Shown one piece after another: positions 11,442 through 24,498 of a stretch of 64,000 nucleotides of DNA. The position numbers and the translations under genes are program-made. The stretch is from Romanomermis culicivorax (lineage: Eukaryota; Nematoda; Enoplea; Mermithida; Mermithidae): contig CAWUHX010000118.1 of NCBI GenBank assembly GCA_963922205.1, positions 434,001 to 498,000 on the forward strand, read 5' to 3'. Below the pieces are notes generated by a model. It searched no databases, was not told the origin of the DNA, and saw only the letters and a list, made by a program, of their open reading frames with translations. Numbering within the stretch: position 1 is the first letter of the stretch; each line of letters starts with the position of its first letter.

Positions 11442-12899
11442 GTATTGTAATGTATTTTATCTTTTATTTTATCAACAACCTGCTTTTTCTATTTTTGTTT
11501 CTTTTCATTTCTGATTGGCCAAAACAGATTGAGATACTATTAAATATATTTTCTACTCTATGGAAAAAAATTCGGATGCAACAAAATAGGAGAGTTTAAA
11601 TACTACAAACATGTTGAAACGACAAAAAAGCTGACCATTGGGTCCACAAGGACAACTGGGCAGGACCATGTCCTGCAGCTCGATTTCATTTTTATTTTCC
11701 TGATTTAGCCTCCATGCCCAAAACAGTTGGGAAATAAATGGAACTAAAGGTCGATGATAATGAAAAAATGAGGTAGTTGATAAGCTGAAAATTATGCCTG
11801 AAATTTCAAAAATGTTTTGATTATTTTAATTGATTTGTATGAGTTTTTTAACCTATAATCAAAAACACAAAAATTGCATAAGGTGTTGAGGGTTTTTTAA
11901 TGCTTTTTCTTGATATGTTGCATGATCAATTTAATGAACAGCTGAACGTAGACTGCCTATGATGTATGGCATCATGTTGGTTGCAGAATGAGGACAGGGT
12001 GTTATCGATTCCTTCAACGTGGGAAAAATTTGCTGTGTAAAATATCAACATGTTTTGTGAAACATTCTAGGCTATCTAAAATTATTTGATGCACTTTAAT
12101 TTTATATATCTGTAAATGTCATTTTCATAATTTTGATTTCAAAATTTTCTTCCCTCATTTACTGGTCCTCCATTTCGGTCAATAGAAAAGTTCATTTTTG
12201 ATGAGCAGATTGCCTTGGCTCTATTATCAGAGCAGCTAGAGATCTCACTAAATTCCCATGAAGGCAAAAATTCATAATAGATAACTAATCTTAACAAAAA
12301 TTCATAACAAGATAACTAATCTTAACATTTTGAGTATTGGAAATCAAATCACTCAAAAATAAACGATAAATCACAGATGTAACTCTCACTTTATAAATTC
12401 GGAAATGTAAAAATTTGAATAGACATCTATATATATTATTTTTTATTTTTTTCATAAATTTAAGAATCAACAGCAGCAAGACCACAGGGTGGATGAGGAT
12501 GATGGTGATGAGACGAGACATCAACAATTCAAGGGAACAAATTTTTTGAAGCTTGACCAGATGAGCTTAAAATTTCAAAATATTTTTGTAAAATATTTCC
12601 TCATTTTTTTTTTAAATCTTTGCACTATACTCGATTTTATTTCATTTTTGGTTGAGAAAGTTGATGTACTGATTCTTTAAAAACGTTTGAAACTCTTTGT
12701 TTAAAAATTCTGTTCCAGAATTGGTTTTTAGCAGAATTTTTTTCCTTGAATGGCCATAAAAATACGTTTTGGTAAACTTTGAAGTTTCAAAACCTCAAAA
12801 TTTTTCAGTGCTTCAGGCCAGTTATGGGTATAATAATCATTTTTTATTAGACATGGCAGATAGCATATCTACTCCCACTTATTGTTTAAGGCTCAACAG
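11442..12899. other. No supported gene
   Basis: AT-rich sequence with many short homopolymers. 12476-12545 has a coding-like acidic stretch (GGTGGATGAGGATGATGGTGATGAGACG) after a CAG-rich region. It might be an exon of the candidate gene starting at 11276, but neither boundary is convincing. Confidence 0.4.
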
Positions 12900-13841
12900 T
12901 TTTTATCAGTTGAGTAACGACATCTTATTTTAAAATTGTCAACAGTCAGTGTTTTATCCAAAATAGTGGTTTTTCATAAATTCTCTCGTGTGGAATTTTT
13001 CAAACTTTTGCATTTGTAGATAATGAAGATTGAAAATATTGTTCTAGACTGAACATTTATTTTCCAGCATTTTAGGAAGCAAAAGTGTGAAAAAATTTTT
13101 CGCACTCTGGCTCAAAATTGAAAACAATTCAGATTTTATTAGTTTGATTTCTCGACATTGTGAAGGTTTATTTAACAGCATTTTGGGATGTGAAAATCTC
13201 AAGCAAAGAAATATTAGTGTGAGATTAATGAGAAATCTATCTTTATTAAAGTTTCTCCTAATGACCTTTTTTAGGAGTTTCTCAATTCCTGAATATCCTG
13301 TTATAGGATCATAGAAAACTTTATCCAACTTTTTATTCATTTTACAACAAAAATGAAACAAACAATTAAAATTATTTATAGAAATGATGACGACAACAAT
13401 CTGGTGACAAGGATGAGACTATGATGATGATATGATGACAACAGGACAACGTGGACAGTTAAAGTGGGGATGATGGGACAATGACAGGATGATGATGACC
13501 ACATGACGGCAATGGCGATAGGAGGGCGATGATGGGATGATGAGGACGAAGACGACAATGACGTTTTTTTTTTGTTTTTCGTTTTGTTTTTTTTGGAACA
13601 AAATCATTTATATACGTTGTTTGATTCATTCATTTCAAGGAGGGCAAGGTCTAGTGGTAAGATCTCCTCTTCTCATACAACTGACCCGGTTTCAAATCTC
13701 TCTTCTGTAAGTTTTTGAAAACTTAAATCCAAAATTTATTCTTAGAAATTGATCTAGTCTCAGGCTCTTAACTACTCTCAAGCAAGAGAGAAAAATTTTT
13801 CCCTCCTGTTTCCAGGTGTGACTATGATACTTATTGTGCTT
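12900..13841. repeat. Direct repeat unit 1
   Basis: It matches 14945-15919 in the same orientation from AGTTGAGTAAC to CCAGGTG-GACTATGATA, with moderate divergence. Internal landmarks in order are a GTCAACAGTCAGTGTTTT-like word, a purine-rich GATGAC low-complexity tract (13383-13560) and a tRNA-like head (13640-13708). The - strand frame 13044-13361 and the shorter + frames inside have no known motif. Confidence 0.65.
13640..13708 (+). repeat. tRNA-derived SINE head, copy 1
   Basis: The segment carries an A-box-like GGTCTAGTGGTAAGA (13648-13662) and a B-box-like GGTTTCAAATC (13688-13698), spaced as in a tRNA gene and resembling the 5' half of a glutamate/glycine-type tRNA. The acceptor-stem halves do not pair, so it is not a functional tRNA. 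It recurs in the paired repeat at 15717-15787. Confidence 0.45.
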
Positions 13842-13859
13842 TATTCGTCAATGAAATTA

Positions 13860-14944
13860 GCTGTTGGCTGTCGAAATTTCAGGCTTTTGCTGGCCAAACT
13901 ATTTTTTGGGTTTCACAAAGAAAATTTCTTTAACAAGATTTCATCAGCGAAATTTTCAGTTCACTGACGAAATTTTCCAACTTCGTTGGTGAAATGTGGC
14001 TTCGAATTTCACAGAGGTTGCTTAATATTTGCGGTAAAATAATTTTGCCTGTTTAATCAGAACAAAGCTAGAGTGGTTCGGAGCTCTCTAACTGCTCATC
14101 GAATTTGGGTTTTATCATACAAAGAACACAGGATGGCAAAAATCAATAAGTTTTGTGTCCTCTAATTTTTGTTACTAATTCTCCTGAGTTTTATTGATTT
14201 TGGATTTTTTAGAATGGAGGCATAAATGTACATATTTAAAGAAATGAAAATTTGTCTAGTTGGTTGTTGGGAAAATTTTCATGCTGAAAAAGCAGACTTC
14301 AATGTAAGATACGTTTTTTCCAGAAATTTTACAGTTTTTCAGAAATTTCAAGTGTTCAAAGTTACCCCATTACCTTGCAGACGGATAATAATTAACAATC
14401 ATTTAAGCCATTTTAGGCTAGAAAATAGCATCTTCTGAATAAATCGAATTCTGGTGCAAAATACCAGAAAAACTTTTTGCACTTTTGCAATTTTTGATGC
14501 ATAAAAAGTCTTCTTTCTCACTATGTGATCTGAAAAATGTTTCAACATTTGTGGAAAGTCGGCCGAATTTCTTCCAACATCCCAGAAATTTCTTCGACAT
14601 TCGAAAACAGATGTAGAAAATTAGGAACCTCGCTCTCCAACCCCCTCTTCCCTCCCCCTTTGAGCAAATTTAAAAAAATAAAAGTTTTGCTACAGTAGGC
14701 ATTTAAGCAACCTGGTGAAATAGCGTGATAGGCTAGTACTGCAAATCGTAATAAAACATCTTGCTTACAAACTCAGTTTGCTGGCGAAATCCTTGACAAG
14801 ATTTAGTCAACAAGCTGAAAATGGCTATGAAGCTTTGTGGAACCCAAAAAACGAAGCTCACGAAATCTCATCAGCGAAATTTAAAACTTTGCTGGCGAAT
14901 TCAGTTCATCAACGAAATATTAGTGAGCTTTGTGAAACGGGACC
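13860..14944. mobile_element. MITE-like inverted-repeat element
   Basis: The right end reads (reverse complement) GGTCCCGTTTCACAAAG, a terminus style common in PIF/Harbinger-type MITEs. A further inner word, TTTTTTGGGTTTCACAAAG at about 13902, has its inverted partner near 14845 (CTTTGTGGAACCCAAAAAA). Both flanks are rich in TTTCGCTGATGAAATTT-like words in opposite orientation. There is no transposase frame. The left terminus and target duplication could not be fixed. The element sits exactly between the two direct repeat units. Confidence 0.4.
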
Positions 14945-15919
14945 AAGTTGAGTAACCTTGTCTTTTTTTAAAATTGTTAACAGTCAGTGTTTTTCCTAAA
15001 ATAGTGGTTTTTCAGGAATTCTCTCAATTTTTTCTCTCGTGGTGTAGAATTCTTTAACTTTTTGCATCTATACACAATGAGGATCGAAAATATCGTTTCA
15101 GACTGAACATTTATTTTCCAGCATTTTAGGAAACAAAAGTCTGAAAAAATTGTTCACACTCTGGCTCAAAACTGAAAACAACTTAGATTTTATTAGCTTG
15201 ATTTCTTGACGTTGTGATGGTTCATTCTACATGATTTTAGGATGTGAAAATCTCAAGCACAGAAATATTAGCATGATAGATTAGTGAGAAATCTATTGCT
15301 AATAAACCTTATCCTATTGAGCTTTTTGAGAAGCCTCTCAATTCCTGAATATCCTGTTTTAGGGTCATAAAAAATGTTATTCAACTCCTTATTCATTTTA
15401 CAGCAACAATAAACAAACAATCAAATTTGTTTGTAGAAATGATGACGACTACCATGTGGCTACCGGGGGACAATGACAAGATGACAATGACGTGACACTG
15501 ACTATGGTGATGGTGGGGATGATGAGACGATGATGACAAGGGCATGATGATGAGGAGGACGACATAACAATGATGACAATGTGACTATGGGACGACAGTT
15601 AGGCGATGAAAACAACAATGGGACGAATGGGATGATGATGATGGTAGTGATGTTTTTTATTTATCTTTTTTCTAGAAAAAAAATCATTTATATATGTTGT
15701 TTGATTCATTCATTTCAAGGAGGGCAAGGTCTAGAGGTAAAATCTCCATGCGTCATCCAACTGACCCCGTTTCAAATCTCTCTTCTGTGTGTTTTTGAAA
15801 ATTTAAGTCCTAAATCTATTTTTAGAAATTGATCCAGTCTCAGGCTCTTAACTACTCTCTGGCATGAGAGAAAAATTTTTTCCTGCTGTTTCCAGGTGCG
15901 ACTATGATATTTATTCTGC
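14945..15919. repeat. Direct repeat unit 2
   Basis: Second copy of the 12900-13841 unit, offset by 2037 bases at its left end and about 2076 at its right end. It has the same internal order of landmarks, including the GATGAC low-complexity tract (about 15438-15650) and a tRNA-like SINE head. Confidence 0.65.
15717..15787 (+). repeat. tRNA-derived SINE head, copy 2
   Basis: Same tRNA-like segment as at 13640, with A-box-like GGTCTAGAGGTAAAA and B-box-like CGTTTCAAATC (15768-15778). The changes in both boxes suggest it is less likely to be transcribed than copy 1. Confidence 0.4.
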
Positions 15920-16885
15920 ACGTCTACTCTTTGGAACTACTTGTTATATAAGCCTTGGATCTAGTGCAAGAGTTATTGCCCAGACATGACCTGAACATAG
16001 ACCAATGAACTAAACTCCAAATGAGCATCCAAAGAATGGACCTCATAGATTCAAAGATTAAAGTCTATTTCAACTGGAATTACTAGAAAGGAGAGACCCT
16101 TCATGTTGAATCTCCAATCTAATGTATGCAAGTTATAAGGCCTGGACCAAATGCCCTTCATATAACTACTAACTTTTTTTGAAATATGGAAATTAGTCAC
16201 AAATGAACAATATTATAAAGAAACTGGACGATCATATGTAACCAAAAATATATAACAAAATAAATATAATTTCACAACCATTTTTCCTTCTTTCTATTGA
16301 CTTCATTGCTATGCAAATTTATCTGCACAATCTGGACGCCTAAAATGTTTTGTTTTAATTTCCTTTCAGAATCTCACAAAAAATTTTTATTTATTGGAAA
16401 AACTTGACAATCAGAATGAAAAGAACAAACTGAAATGCCCTACTTCTGATTGATCAGATAAAATCCTAACTAAATTTATAATGTGTATTTCCCAAAATTG
16501 GGCTAGAATGACTTTTAGAATTTTGCTTACATCAACATTTAAACTACGCTCACAGTGTGGGAAAAGTGATAAGCTGTTTTTTAGTAGGTAAATATTTTCC
16601 AATTTTCGACATTCTTGCTTCACCAGACATTGCTTGGTAAATATGTAACTATCAGCTAATCTTGGTTGTCAGTTTTGACCTACCTGATAGTGTCAAATGT
16701 TTATCTCATTTTGTTCATATGACCACAATTATTTGTTATTTTTACAGCAGTTTTTTTGTGTTTCATTCAGTAGGTCTAGGCAGAATTTTCCTTCCCAAAA
16801 ATACAGAGCAAGTTGTTATAATACTAAATACTAGAATTATTGAATTATTTTGCTCATATTCCTTCTCACAGCAGGCTTTTTGCCC
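15920..16885. other. Upstream region of the oxygenase gene
   Basis: No gene is visible. It is AT-rich sequence ending in a CTCATATTCCTTCTCACAG acceptor-like site (16871) 14 bases before the oxygenase ATG. This would fit a 5'-UTR intron or a spliced-leader trans-splice site. No clear TATA box or other promoter signal was found. Confidence 0.4.
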
Positions 16886-19800
16886 ATGATGGTGCAAGAA
16901 TCAGCATCATTGATCACCAATGAAATACCAGTCATTTCGCTAAAGTCTTTGGTCAATTGTAGTGATCCAAATTGGCATGGTGTGACTGATCAAATGGATC
17001 AAGCCTTGACCACTTTCACATGTTTTTTCATTGTTGATCATGGAATCGAGGACGAATTGTGCAAGAAAGTTCTACAAGATTTGACCAAATTTTTCGAAAA
17101 GCCAGTCAAAGAGAAGTTAATTTATGAATTGAAAAATAAGTAATAATATCGTCATTTTATCACTTGAAAGAAAAATAGGTCAGAAAAGGGAATACCTGAG
17201 GCTTGAGATTATGTCATTCTGCAATTCTCAAGGACATGCCCTCATCCGCAGAATCAAAAGGAGCTATTGTACTGACTAATACCCACATCCTAGAGAAGAT
17301 TACTTTCTGAAGCAAGCATATCCTACTAAAAATTTATCTATGTGCAGAAATGAAGGTCGGGGCTACGTGCCCTTATTTACGCTCAATGCTAACTTGTACA
17401 TGGGTCGTGAAAATTTGCCCAATGATGCCATCGAACGATTTTTGTTTGGTGATCCCGACACTCGTATCAGTGGTTACAACCAAGCACCAGATGACTGTGC
17501 GGAGGGTTGGACGCCTAATGTGTATGATCCATGCTTCAGGAGCAGTGTCATGGATTTTTACAGGGTAATGATCTGGATACTTGAATGATTTCTATCAAGT
17601 GTTGGACATGTTGATGTGGATTTCAGATGTGGATCCAGATTCAAACCATAAAATTTCTGGCAGCCTTATTTCAAATGTCTGAAATTTTATGGTAACACTT
17701 CACTTTTTCTTCAAGTCTTAATAAGTATCTTCGCCTTGGAAGCAGATTCTTAAAACAGAAAAGTACAATTGGCAAAGGCACAAACTAGTTGGATCTTACA
17801 GTCTCCTAGAAAAACATTTAGTTGGTCAAGTGTGTAACATATCAGTAGATTAAAATATGTTAACACAAAATTGATTATTCTGTAGATGAACAATTGTTCA
17901 CAGTAGCTTTTTTTGTCCAGAATATATTAATGATTTCATTGCAATTGCTGATTGTGGATCATGATGAATAATTTTGTTCTTCACAAATGCCAGTTTTCCT
18001 GAAAATCCCATGTTATAATTATGCTTTTATGCATAGCAGAAGATTTTATTTTGCATACTGTAGAATGTATTACATATAGCCAGAAATGTAATATTTCAAT
18101 TTTCAATGTATTTTTATATTTAGCCCATATGATAATAATGTTATAAGATTTGTACTAACCTTTGCACATTTGGTTTGATAGGAATTTATATAATTAGTAA
18201 CGAAAATTGACAATCTGACATTTATATTTCTTACATGTATTTGAAACAACGGTCATTAAGTTTTTGTAAATTGGTCTTTAAAATTTATAACTATACCTCA
18301 GTTGTAGCTTTAACAAATAGTCTAAAGATACTTTCAACTCCATATTATTTATAGAATATATTCCACAAAACACCTTTCAGATTGTAGATTTATAAATCCT
18401 AGATTACATAGTGCCCCAATAACGTACAATATATTGTAGGATACAATGAAAAATTACTATTATAATATGAAGTAGTGTTATATATCAATTCAGAGAGTAT
18501 TCACTTGAATATTTACTGCATTATAAACATTTGTAGATTTAGTAATAATATATGTATTTGAAATAAAATAAATTTAGCACTAGGTATTTTCAATACTTTT
18601 AAATTTTCCAAACTTGCACTTATATCATTCAATGTAATAGATGTTGGTGTTGTATTTTAAGATGTGTTGGCGGGTGATGAGTCACAGGCAGGATTGGGAT
18701 TCCAGGGTTCGTCCTTAATGTACGTGTTTCCCACGCCCACGTTTACCCGATTACCTTAACTATTTTTACTTAAACCCAACACTAAAATCCCACCAATTAA
18801 GGAATAAACACTTTCCTTAATTGTCTCCCTAATTGGGTAAGACTGAAAGGAGAATATTATCTACCTTTAATGTTACACAATAAATCAAAACCAAAACTTA
18901 CTTACAAAACGAAACGGGCGACGAGAATAATGAATAATCCACTCCCACGCACTGGAGAATAGAAGAAAAGAACGTGCAGAAGGAAGCAATGAGTGGCAAG
19001 AAAGTAGTAGTAGCCAATGGGGCGCACAACTAGTACACAAAGTATACGTTAAAAAGTGAACGACAATAATAATAAGAGAGACCAGTGCACGCATACCGAC
19101 GTGCGCTACAGTAAGATGGCTGCTATTAGTCCGCGTTGCTCTCTCCACTTGCCACCTGCGGACCTCATACGCGCTTTGACCAAAATAGCGAAAATCGGCG
19201 GAAAACACACTACAACATTGGTAGAAATAAAAAATTGAAATATAATGTTTAAGGGTTTTGTAACACACTAGGATGCATGTTCTATTGCATACAATTGTAT
19301 AACCTTAATGCATAGCAACTAATCACCGACACAATGTCATCCTTATAAAGTGGAAAAATTTTGATGACATTTATCTTGTGGCCCAATCAAAAAATGGGCA
19401 TCACATTTTCATTAGTGGTGCCAACTTTTTCAGCGTTGAGTCCTGATCTATGACTGAAGATCTGGATGTAAATTCTGGATGGTATATTTATGACAAAAAC
19501 TGGATGCAAATGGTGGATGCAGATTTTTTGGTATGAAATCTGCTGATTTTGATGACTATAAGGTGAATTGTTTCCTGAAGATCGCCCATTTAAAGCCATC
19601 TGATGTCAAAATGCAGGTTTTTAAAGGGATATTGGGCAGTTTGGATTTCGTCCAAGAAATCTGCACCTGTCTTTCAGTTGTAAAGTGTCCACATATAGCC
19701 TTGAGTTGTATCCTTTAGTTTTTTCAATTCCCCACATTATTTCTAGCTCCACCAGATTTTTTTCAAATGTTTGTAGAACAGAGGATGATTGTAACATTAG

Positions 19801-20689
19801 ACCATATTAAACATAGAAAGAATGATGTGGAAAAACATAGGAAACAACACATTATGCCTCTTTTCGATTTTTTAACACTATGGGGGACACTGTATACTTC
19901 ATACTACAACTATGTTTACTGTAAGTCAGCTTCCTACTTTTCCATCATTAACTATTAGCCAGTATATTTTCCAGCTCCTGTATATATTATCTTTTCTACA
20001 AATATAAAATCTTATCTTATTTTACACACATCTTTTACAAAGGCCATCAAAAGTGTAGCTTTTGTCCTAATGCGGTCCATGTCATTGGCTTTGGGAGAAA
20101 ATGCGCAGTACTTGGAATCATTGTGCTCAAGAGCATCACACACGATGAAAGCCAACTATTACCCAGTGATCAAGAAAGAACATGAAAAGCAAAATCGTCT
20201 GTCCGAGCATGTCGATGTTACCCCCATTGCATTGATCATTCAGGATGGGCAAGTAAGAACACTACAGTATAATTGGGAGTCAATCATAACACTTGCCCCA
20301 ACCTAGAAAACTTTGTTTTCATTTTCCAGGAAGGCCTAATTGCTCGTGATGTTGATGGCAGATGGCATAGCTGCAAACCACCCAGCAGATCAGCCATCCT
20401 GGTCATGGTGGGTCAATGTATGGAAAAAATAACCAATGGTCATTGGCCCGGCACATTGCACACTGTCCCATTGCCAACTGATCAAAAAACAATGGTTCAA
20501 CCACGTATTAGCATGCCATTCTTTGTGCATATGAACAAAGATGCCCCATTGGTCCCAGTAAAAAAGTATGCCAGCCATTGCCCTTTGATGACCGATGTCT
20601 CAACTTTTTGGGAGTTGCAGCAAATGCGGATGCAACGAATGGTTTCAGCAATGGCTAAATGTTCAGCAATGATGCAGCAGAAAGTCTAA
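16886..20689 (+). CDS. IPNS-like 2-oxoglutarate/Fe(II)-dependent oxygenase, 4 exons
   Basis: Four exons (16886-17139, 17348-17564, 20043-20252, 20330-20689) join in matching phase into a 346-residue protein, the usual length for this family. Exon 1 has the N-terminal DIOX_N-type segment: IPVISLKSL, then FTCFFIVDHGI. Exon 2 holds the GRGYVPLF region. Exons 3 and 4 form the double-stranded beta-helix: H213-V-D215 and H271 (in TNG...GTLHTV) as Fe(II) ligands, and R286-x-S288 to bind 2-oxoglutarate. The catalytic set is complete. Such enzymes oxidise small molecules with O2 and 2-oxoglutarate and are usually cytosolic; the substrate is unknown. Intron 2 is 2.5 kb and includes a GC-richer insert. 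The third acceptor (TTTTACAAAG) is weaker than the others but is the only nearby site found that keeps phase. An AATAAA is found about 140 bases after the stop. Confidence 0.85.
18662..19265. mobile_element. GC-richer insert in intron 2, possible solo LTR
   Basis: This block is clearly less AT-rich than the intron around it. It begins TGTTGGCGGG and ends GTTTTGTAACA, so it has LTR-style TG...CA ends. No target-site duplication is evident and no similarity to the other LTRs in the window was noticed. A retroelement LTR is one option; a MITE or a captured genomic segment are others. No open frame in it is convincing. Confidence 0.3.
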
Positions 20690-22489
20690 ATAGAATTTAT
20701 TGCTGGCAAATATTCTGTTTTAAATTATTATATATAACTGTAATGATAAGTAATCATGGATTTCTCCAATTTTAATAAGTTTTCCTGAAAATTCAGCATG
20801 TTTGCCAAACTTTCTTTATGCTATACTTCAAAATAAACAAGGGGTTAAGATAGTCTTGGTCCATGAGTCAGAAGATGATGGTAAAGTTGGCTAGGAGAAA
20901 TAGCCATGAATGATGTTCATGCAGGGAGTTTCAACTGAAGTCCTCTCCTGAGTCAGAACACTGACCTCAAAGAGTAGGTTGATGTGTTTAGCTCCACTAC
21001 CCAAAAGACTCAATATGCAGTAAGTATATAATAAATGAATAAAATGATGAAGAGGACATTCCACAGACAACAAAATTGAACAACAAACAAATATAACAAG
21101 TTCTCAGTATAGTTACCATAACTACTACAAATGGTCTGCTGTGGCTGATTATTCAGTCCTAACCTGCAAGTAACCACCACTGTTGCCAAGAATGAGAAAA
21201 TGGCAATGGGCGTTGGGCAGGTGCAGATAAATTTGCATGGCAATGAAATGCGCAGGAAGAAGAAAATTGATGATGAAAATCATTCTTGTTTTTTCTATTG
21301 TATGGTTCCATGTATCTTTCACCTGGCTTGGACTTTTTTTTTGCACAAAGGAAGTGGTCAATCCAATTTGTTAATGACATGGTTTATTACTGTTAACCTC
21401 ACATATTAAGGCTTTAATCAGCAGTTATATATACAGACCTGATCCCAAGCATCAGTATCATGCTGAGCTATGCCATGCCACGCTAGGCTGCACTGTGAAA
21501 AACTGGGCTGGCCCAACCCAGCATAAGCCTAATGTCAGCATGGTTTAAGGAGTATAATCCAGTCTTTAAGCAGAGAATTTAGTTCACAGAAAAAATGTCT
21601 GCATTTCCATTGACAACTTACAATATTTTGTCATCAATATTCAGCTTTTAAACTTTTTTGTTATTCAGAAAAGTTTTTTACTTTCCTAGGCCAACCTTTT
21701 TGTTGATCTTGATGAGCGATTTAGTTGCCAATTTTGGAATATTGGGGCTCATTAACTTGCCTTTTCCAGTTAGAAATCGATGTTTGTATGTCAAAGTTAT
21801 CACTTTGATGTTTGCTGATGGATTCAGATCAGCATTCTTTCTGCTCAATTGTAACTAGTAAAAGAAATAGTTTCCCATTTAGAAACAACTCTTTCTATGT
21901 AGGAGGTGACTGTGTTCATTTTGAGCTCAGGACACAATCACAACCTAGATGAGAAGCCTAGTGTATGCCACATTCTACAGGCTAGCTTCTCCTTGACAAA
22001 CCAGGACATGTTCAGCTACATATCAATGGATAGAAAATGGCCCACCTCCTCATCATGTGCACCTCAACACCTAGAGGCTAATTGGACCCAGGGGACCTTG
22101 GCAAGAAGCGCTCCAAGCTTGCGTGCACAATTTATCGACCCTGTAAAGCTAAAAGGCTGGGTATTTTAAGGCCAGCTACCAGACTTCCAAGATCCAACCC
22201 TGGTTCTCGGGACTAGTAATTGGAAAGTGATAGTGTAAGAAAGTCATTAATTTGATATAAAATTCCATATTCATACCGCCCTAATGATTAATTGTACCAG
22301 TTGCTTTTATGTTAGCTTCCATTTTCATTTGCCATTCCATGAAGAAGTTCGTATTTCTTACAATAGCAATATTGGAGCAAGATTGACCAGTTGTACATCT
22401 CCAGGTAAACTGGATTGACCGAAATCTCCTGCTGATCTAGAGAGTAAGTTATGACTGGAAGTGTGATGCAAAAGTGCATGGCAAACATA
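20690..22489. other. Intergenic, repeat-like
   Basis: No gene is supported. 21170-21330 contains a degenerate relative of the block at 25790-25960 (shared GGGCA-GTG...AAATTTGCATGGCAATG). Around 21570-21650 the sequence resembles 32402-32475 in duplication copy B. About 840 bases (21660-22490) with no counterpart in copy B then follow before similarity resumes, which suggests an insertion in copy A or a deletion in copy B. Confidence 0.45.
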
Positions 22490-24498
22490 GAATACAGAAT
22501 TTTTGATGCATTTTGGTGTTAAAAAGTAGATTTCCTAAAATGCGTAAAAAATTTGCATTCCATCATCTGTGATTCTCTCAATAGTCTTAATTCACCCCCA
22601 AAGAATGTGGATTCCATGTCCAATATGGCCATCTGCATACACATTGCAAACACAATCACTCAAGGGCATCCACAGTCAGATTCAATCAAACCACCAATGA
22701 CAATCACTTGAGGGCTTTGTCTATTTATGTATGTGGGTTACTGTATTTTTTAATGGGACTTACCAACTCACCTTACTATTTTTTTCAGAAACACAAAAAT
22801 AAACAAAAATCCAAAGGTGACACATCTGAATTGCTTGGAGGACAAAGTGAAGCACAAATGGAATGCACAATGTTTGAAAACAGTTAGATTTGAGCTTGGT
22901 GCGAGGAAAATACTGATAATAAAGAAGCAAGAAAATCGCAGAAAAACTTCAAGGAGTGGGGTTCTATTCATTTCCTGTAGATCCCAATATTCAAGACAAT
23001 GGTCGAAATTCTATAGTATATGTTGATTAAAAATGGCAGCCCTAAAAATCATACGTTCACAAGTAATATTTTTATTTTCATACTTAAGGTGAAAACTTTG
23101 AATTTCAGATAATCATGAGGATTTAAACATGGCACAATGATTCAGGATCAATGATGAATGATTACTGTAATGTATGCATATTATATCTACTTTACACTTC
23201 TTGAATTAGTTTTGTATTTCCAGAGTAAACTGGAGACTTACAACTAATGGGATCCTACACTTGTTTGTCTTCCATGCAAATTGTCACTGTCACTTGTTGG
23301 GCATGTGTTTACAGTAGCAGTCATCCCAAATTCTTGCAAAATTGGTGAATTGGTTGAAGCCACAATTTGACCAGGAAAAGGATGATTATTTATATGATAT
23401 ACTTTTTTGTGTGATGAGCGAGTTACTTCCATGAACATTGTTCTGTTCATTTCTGCCCAGTAAAAACACAATGCTGACATCCCCAACCAATTTGAATATG
23501 ATGATTATTATTCAATACTACTTAATATTTATTATTATGATTCTCCCTTCATTTAGCAGAGAAGAGCGCGGATTTACTGGGATTGAGTACCAAGGCAGGA
23601 CCCAAGCCTTTCCTGGATAATATTGTAGTGAGTTCTTTGTATTGGGTTAGCCTTGAGGAAGCATCTGGGGCAACCCTGATTTCTTTCTGATTGCATGATT
23701 TGGATATTCCAGTTACTAACTAGTGACTGGAGGTTGTGTTTAGTTCTGCTAGGGACTTTTGCACTATACTTAGCTGATTACTTATAGGAAGCTCCTTTAA
23801 GTGATCTATGGTAGTTGGTTAGATAGAGGCCATAAGACCTCTTCAGTTATATTGCTGACATATTCGGATCTAAGCAGATACCTAAACATAACACATGGAC
23901 TTTCTCTGGATATTCCATGTCCATAGGGGGCACGTTGACATACATATTTGAAATGTTTACATATTACCTGAGCTTCATATGCTTATATATGCTTAACCAT
24001 GTACCCTATAATGTTCAATATTACTACTGACCACTAAAACAAAAGAATAAATGGCCGTAAAAATGTCAAGAGAGGCTAATTAATAATTTATTATAACAAA
24101 GTCACAATGAAAGACAAAAAAATCACCTTAAATAATTACACCCTTTTCAGCAAACAAAGATTTGGCAATCAATACGCAGTTATATGATGGCAATAGATGT
24201 TGAAAATTTTACATATTACTTGAATGCGCAAAAAGAAAGGAAAAAGGTGAAAAAAAGATGTAAGAAAAATCATGTGAGAACCCCTACCTCTAGTTAAGAC
24301 AAAGGTTTAACTCCCCTTTTATTGACAACTTGCTCATACATCAACACAAATAATGGTTATAAACACTAAATTGGTCTTTCTGATTCTTACTTTTACAAAA
24401 ATCAAAAAAAATTCTCAGCAATTAAGATGATACAGTTTGTTTTTTCTCTCACTCCCAGTTCAACTCCATATTACTTCAAGATGTGAAAAAAATCTTTC

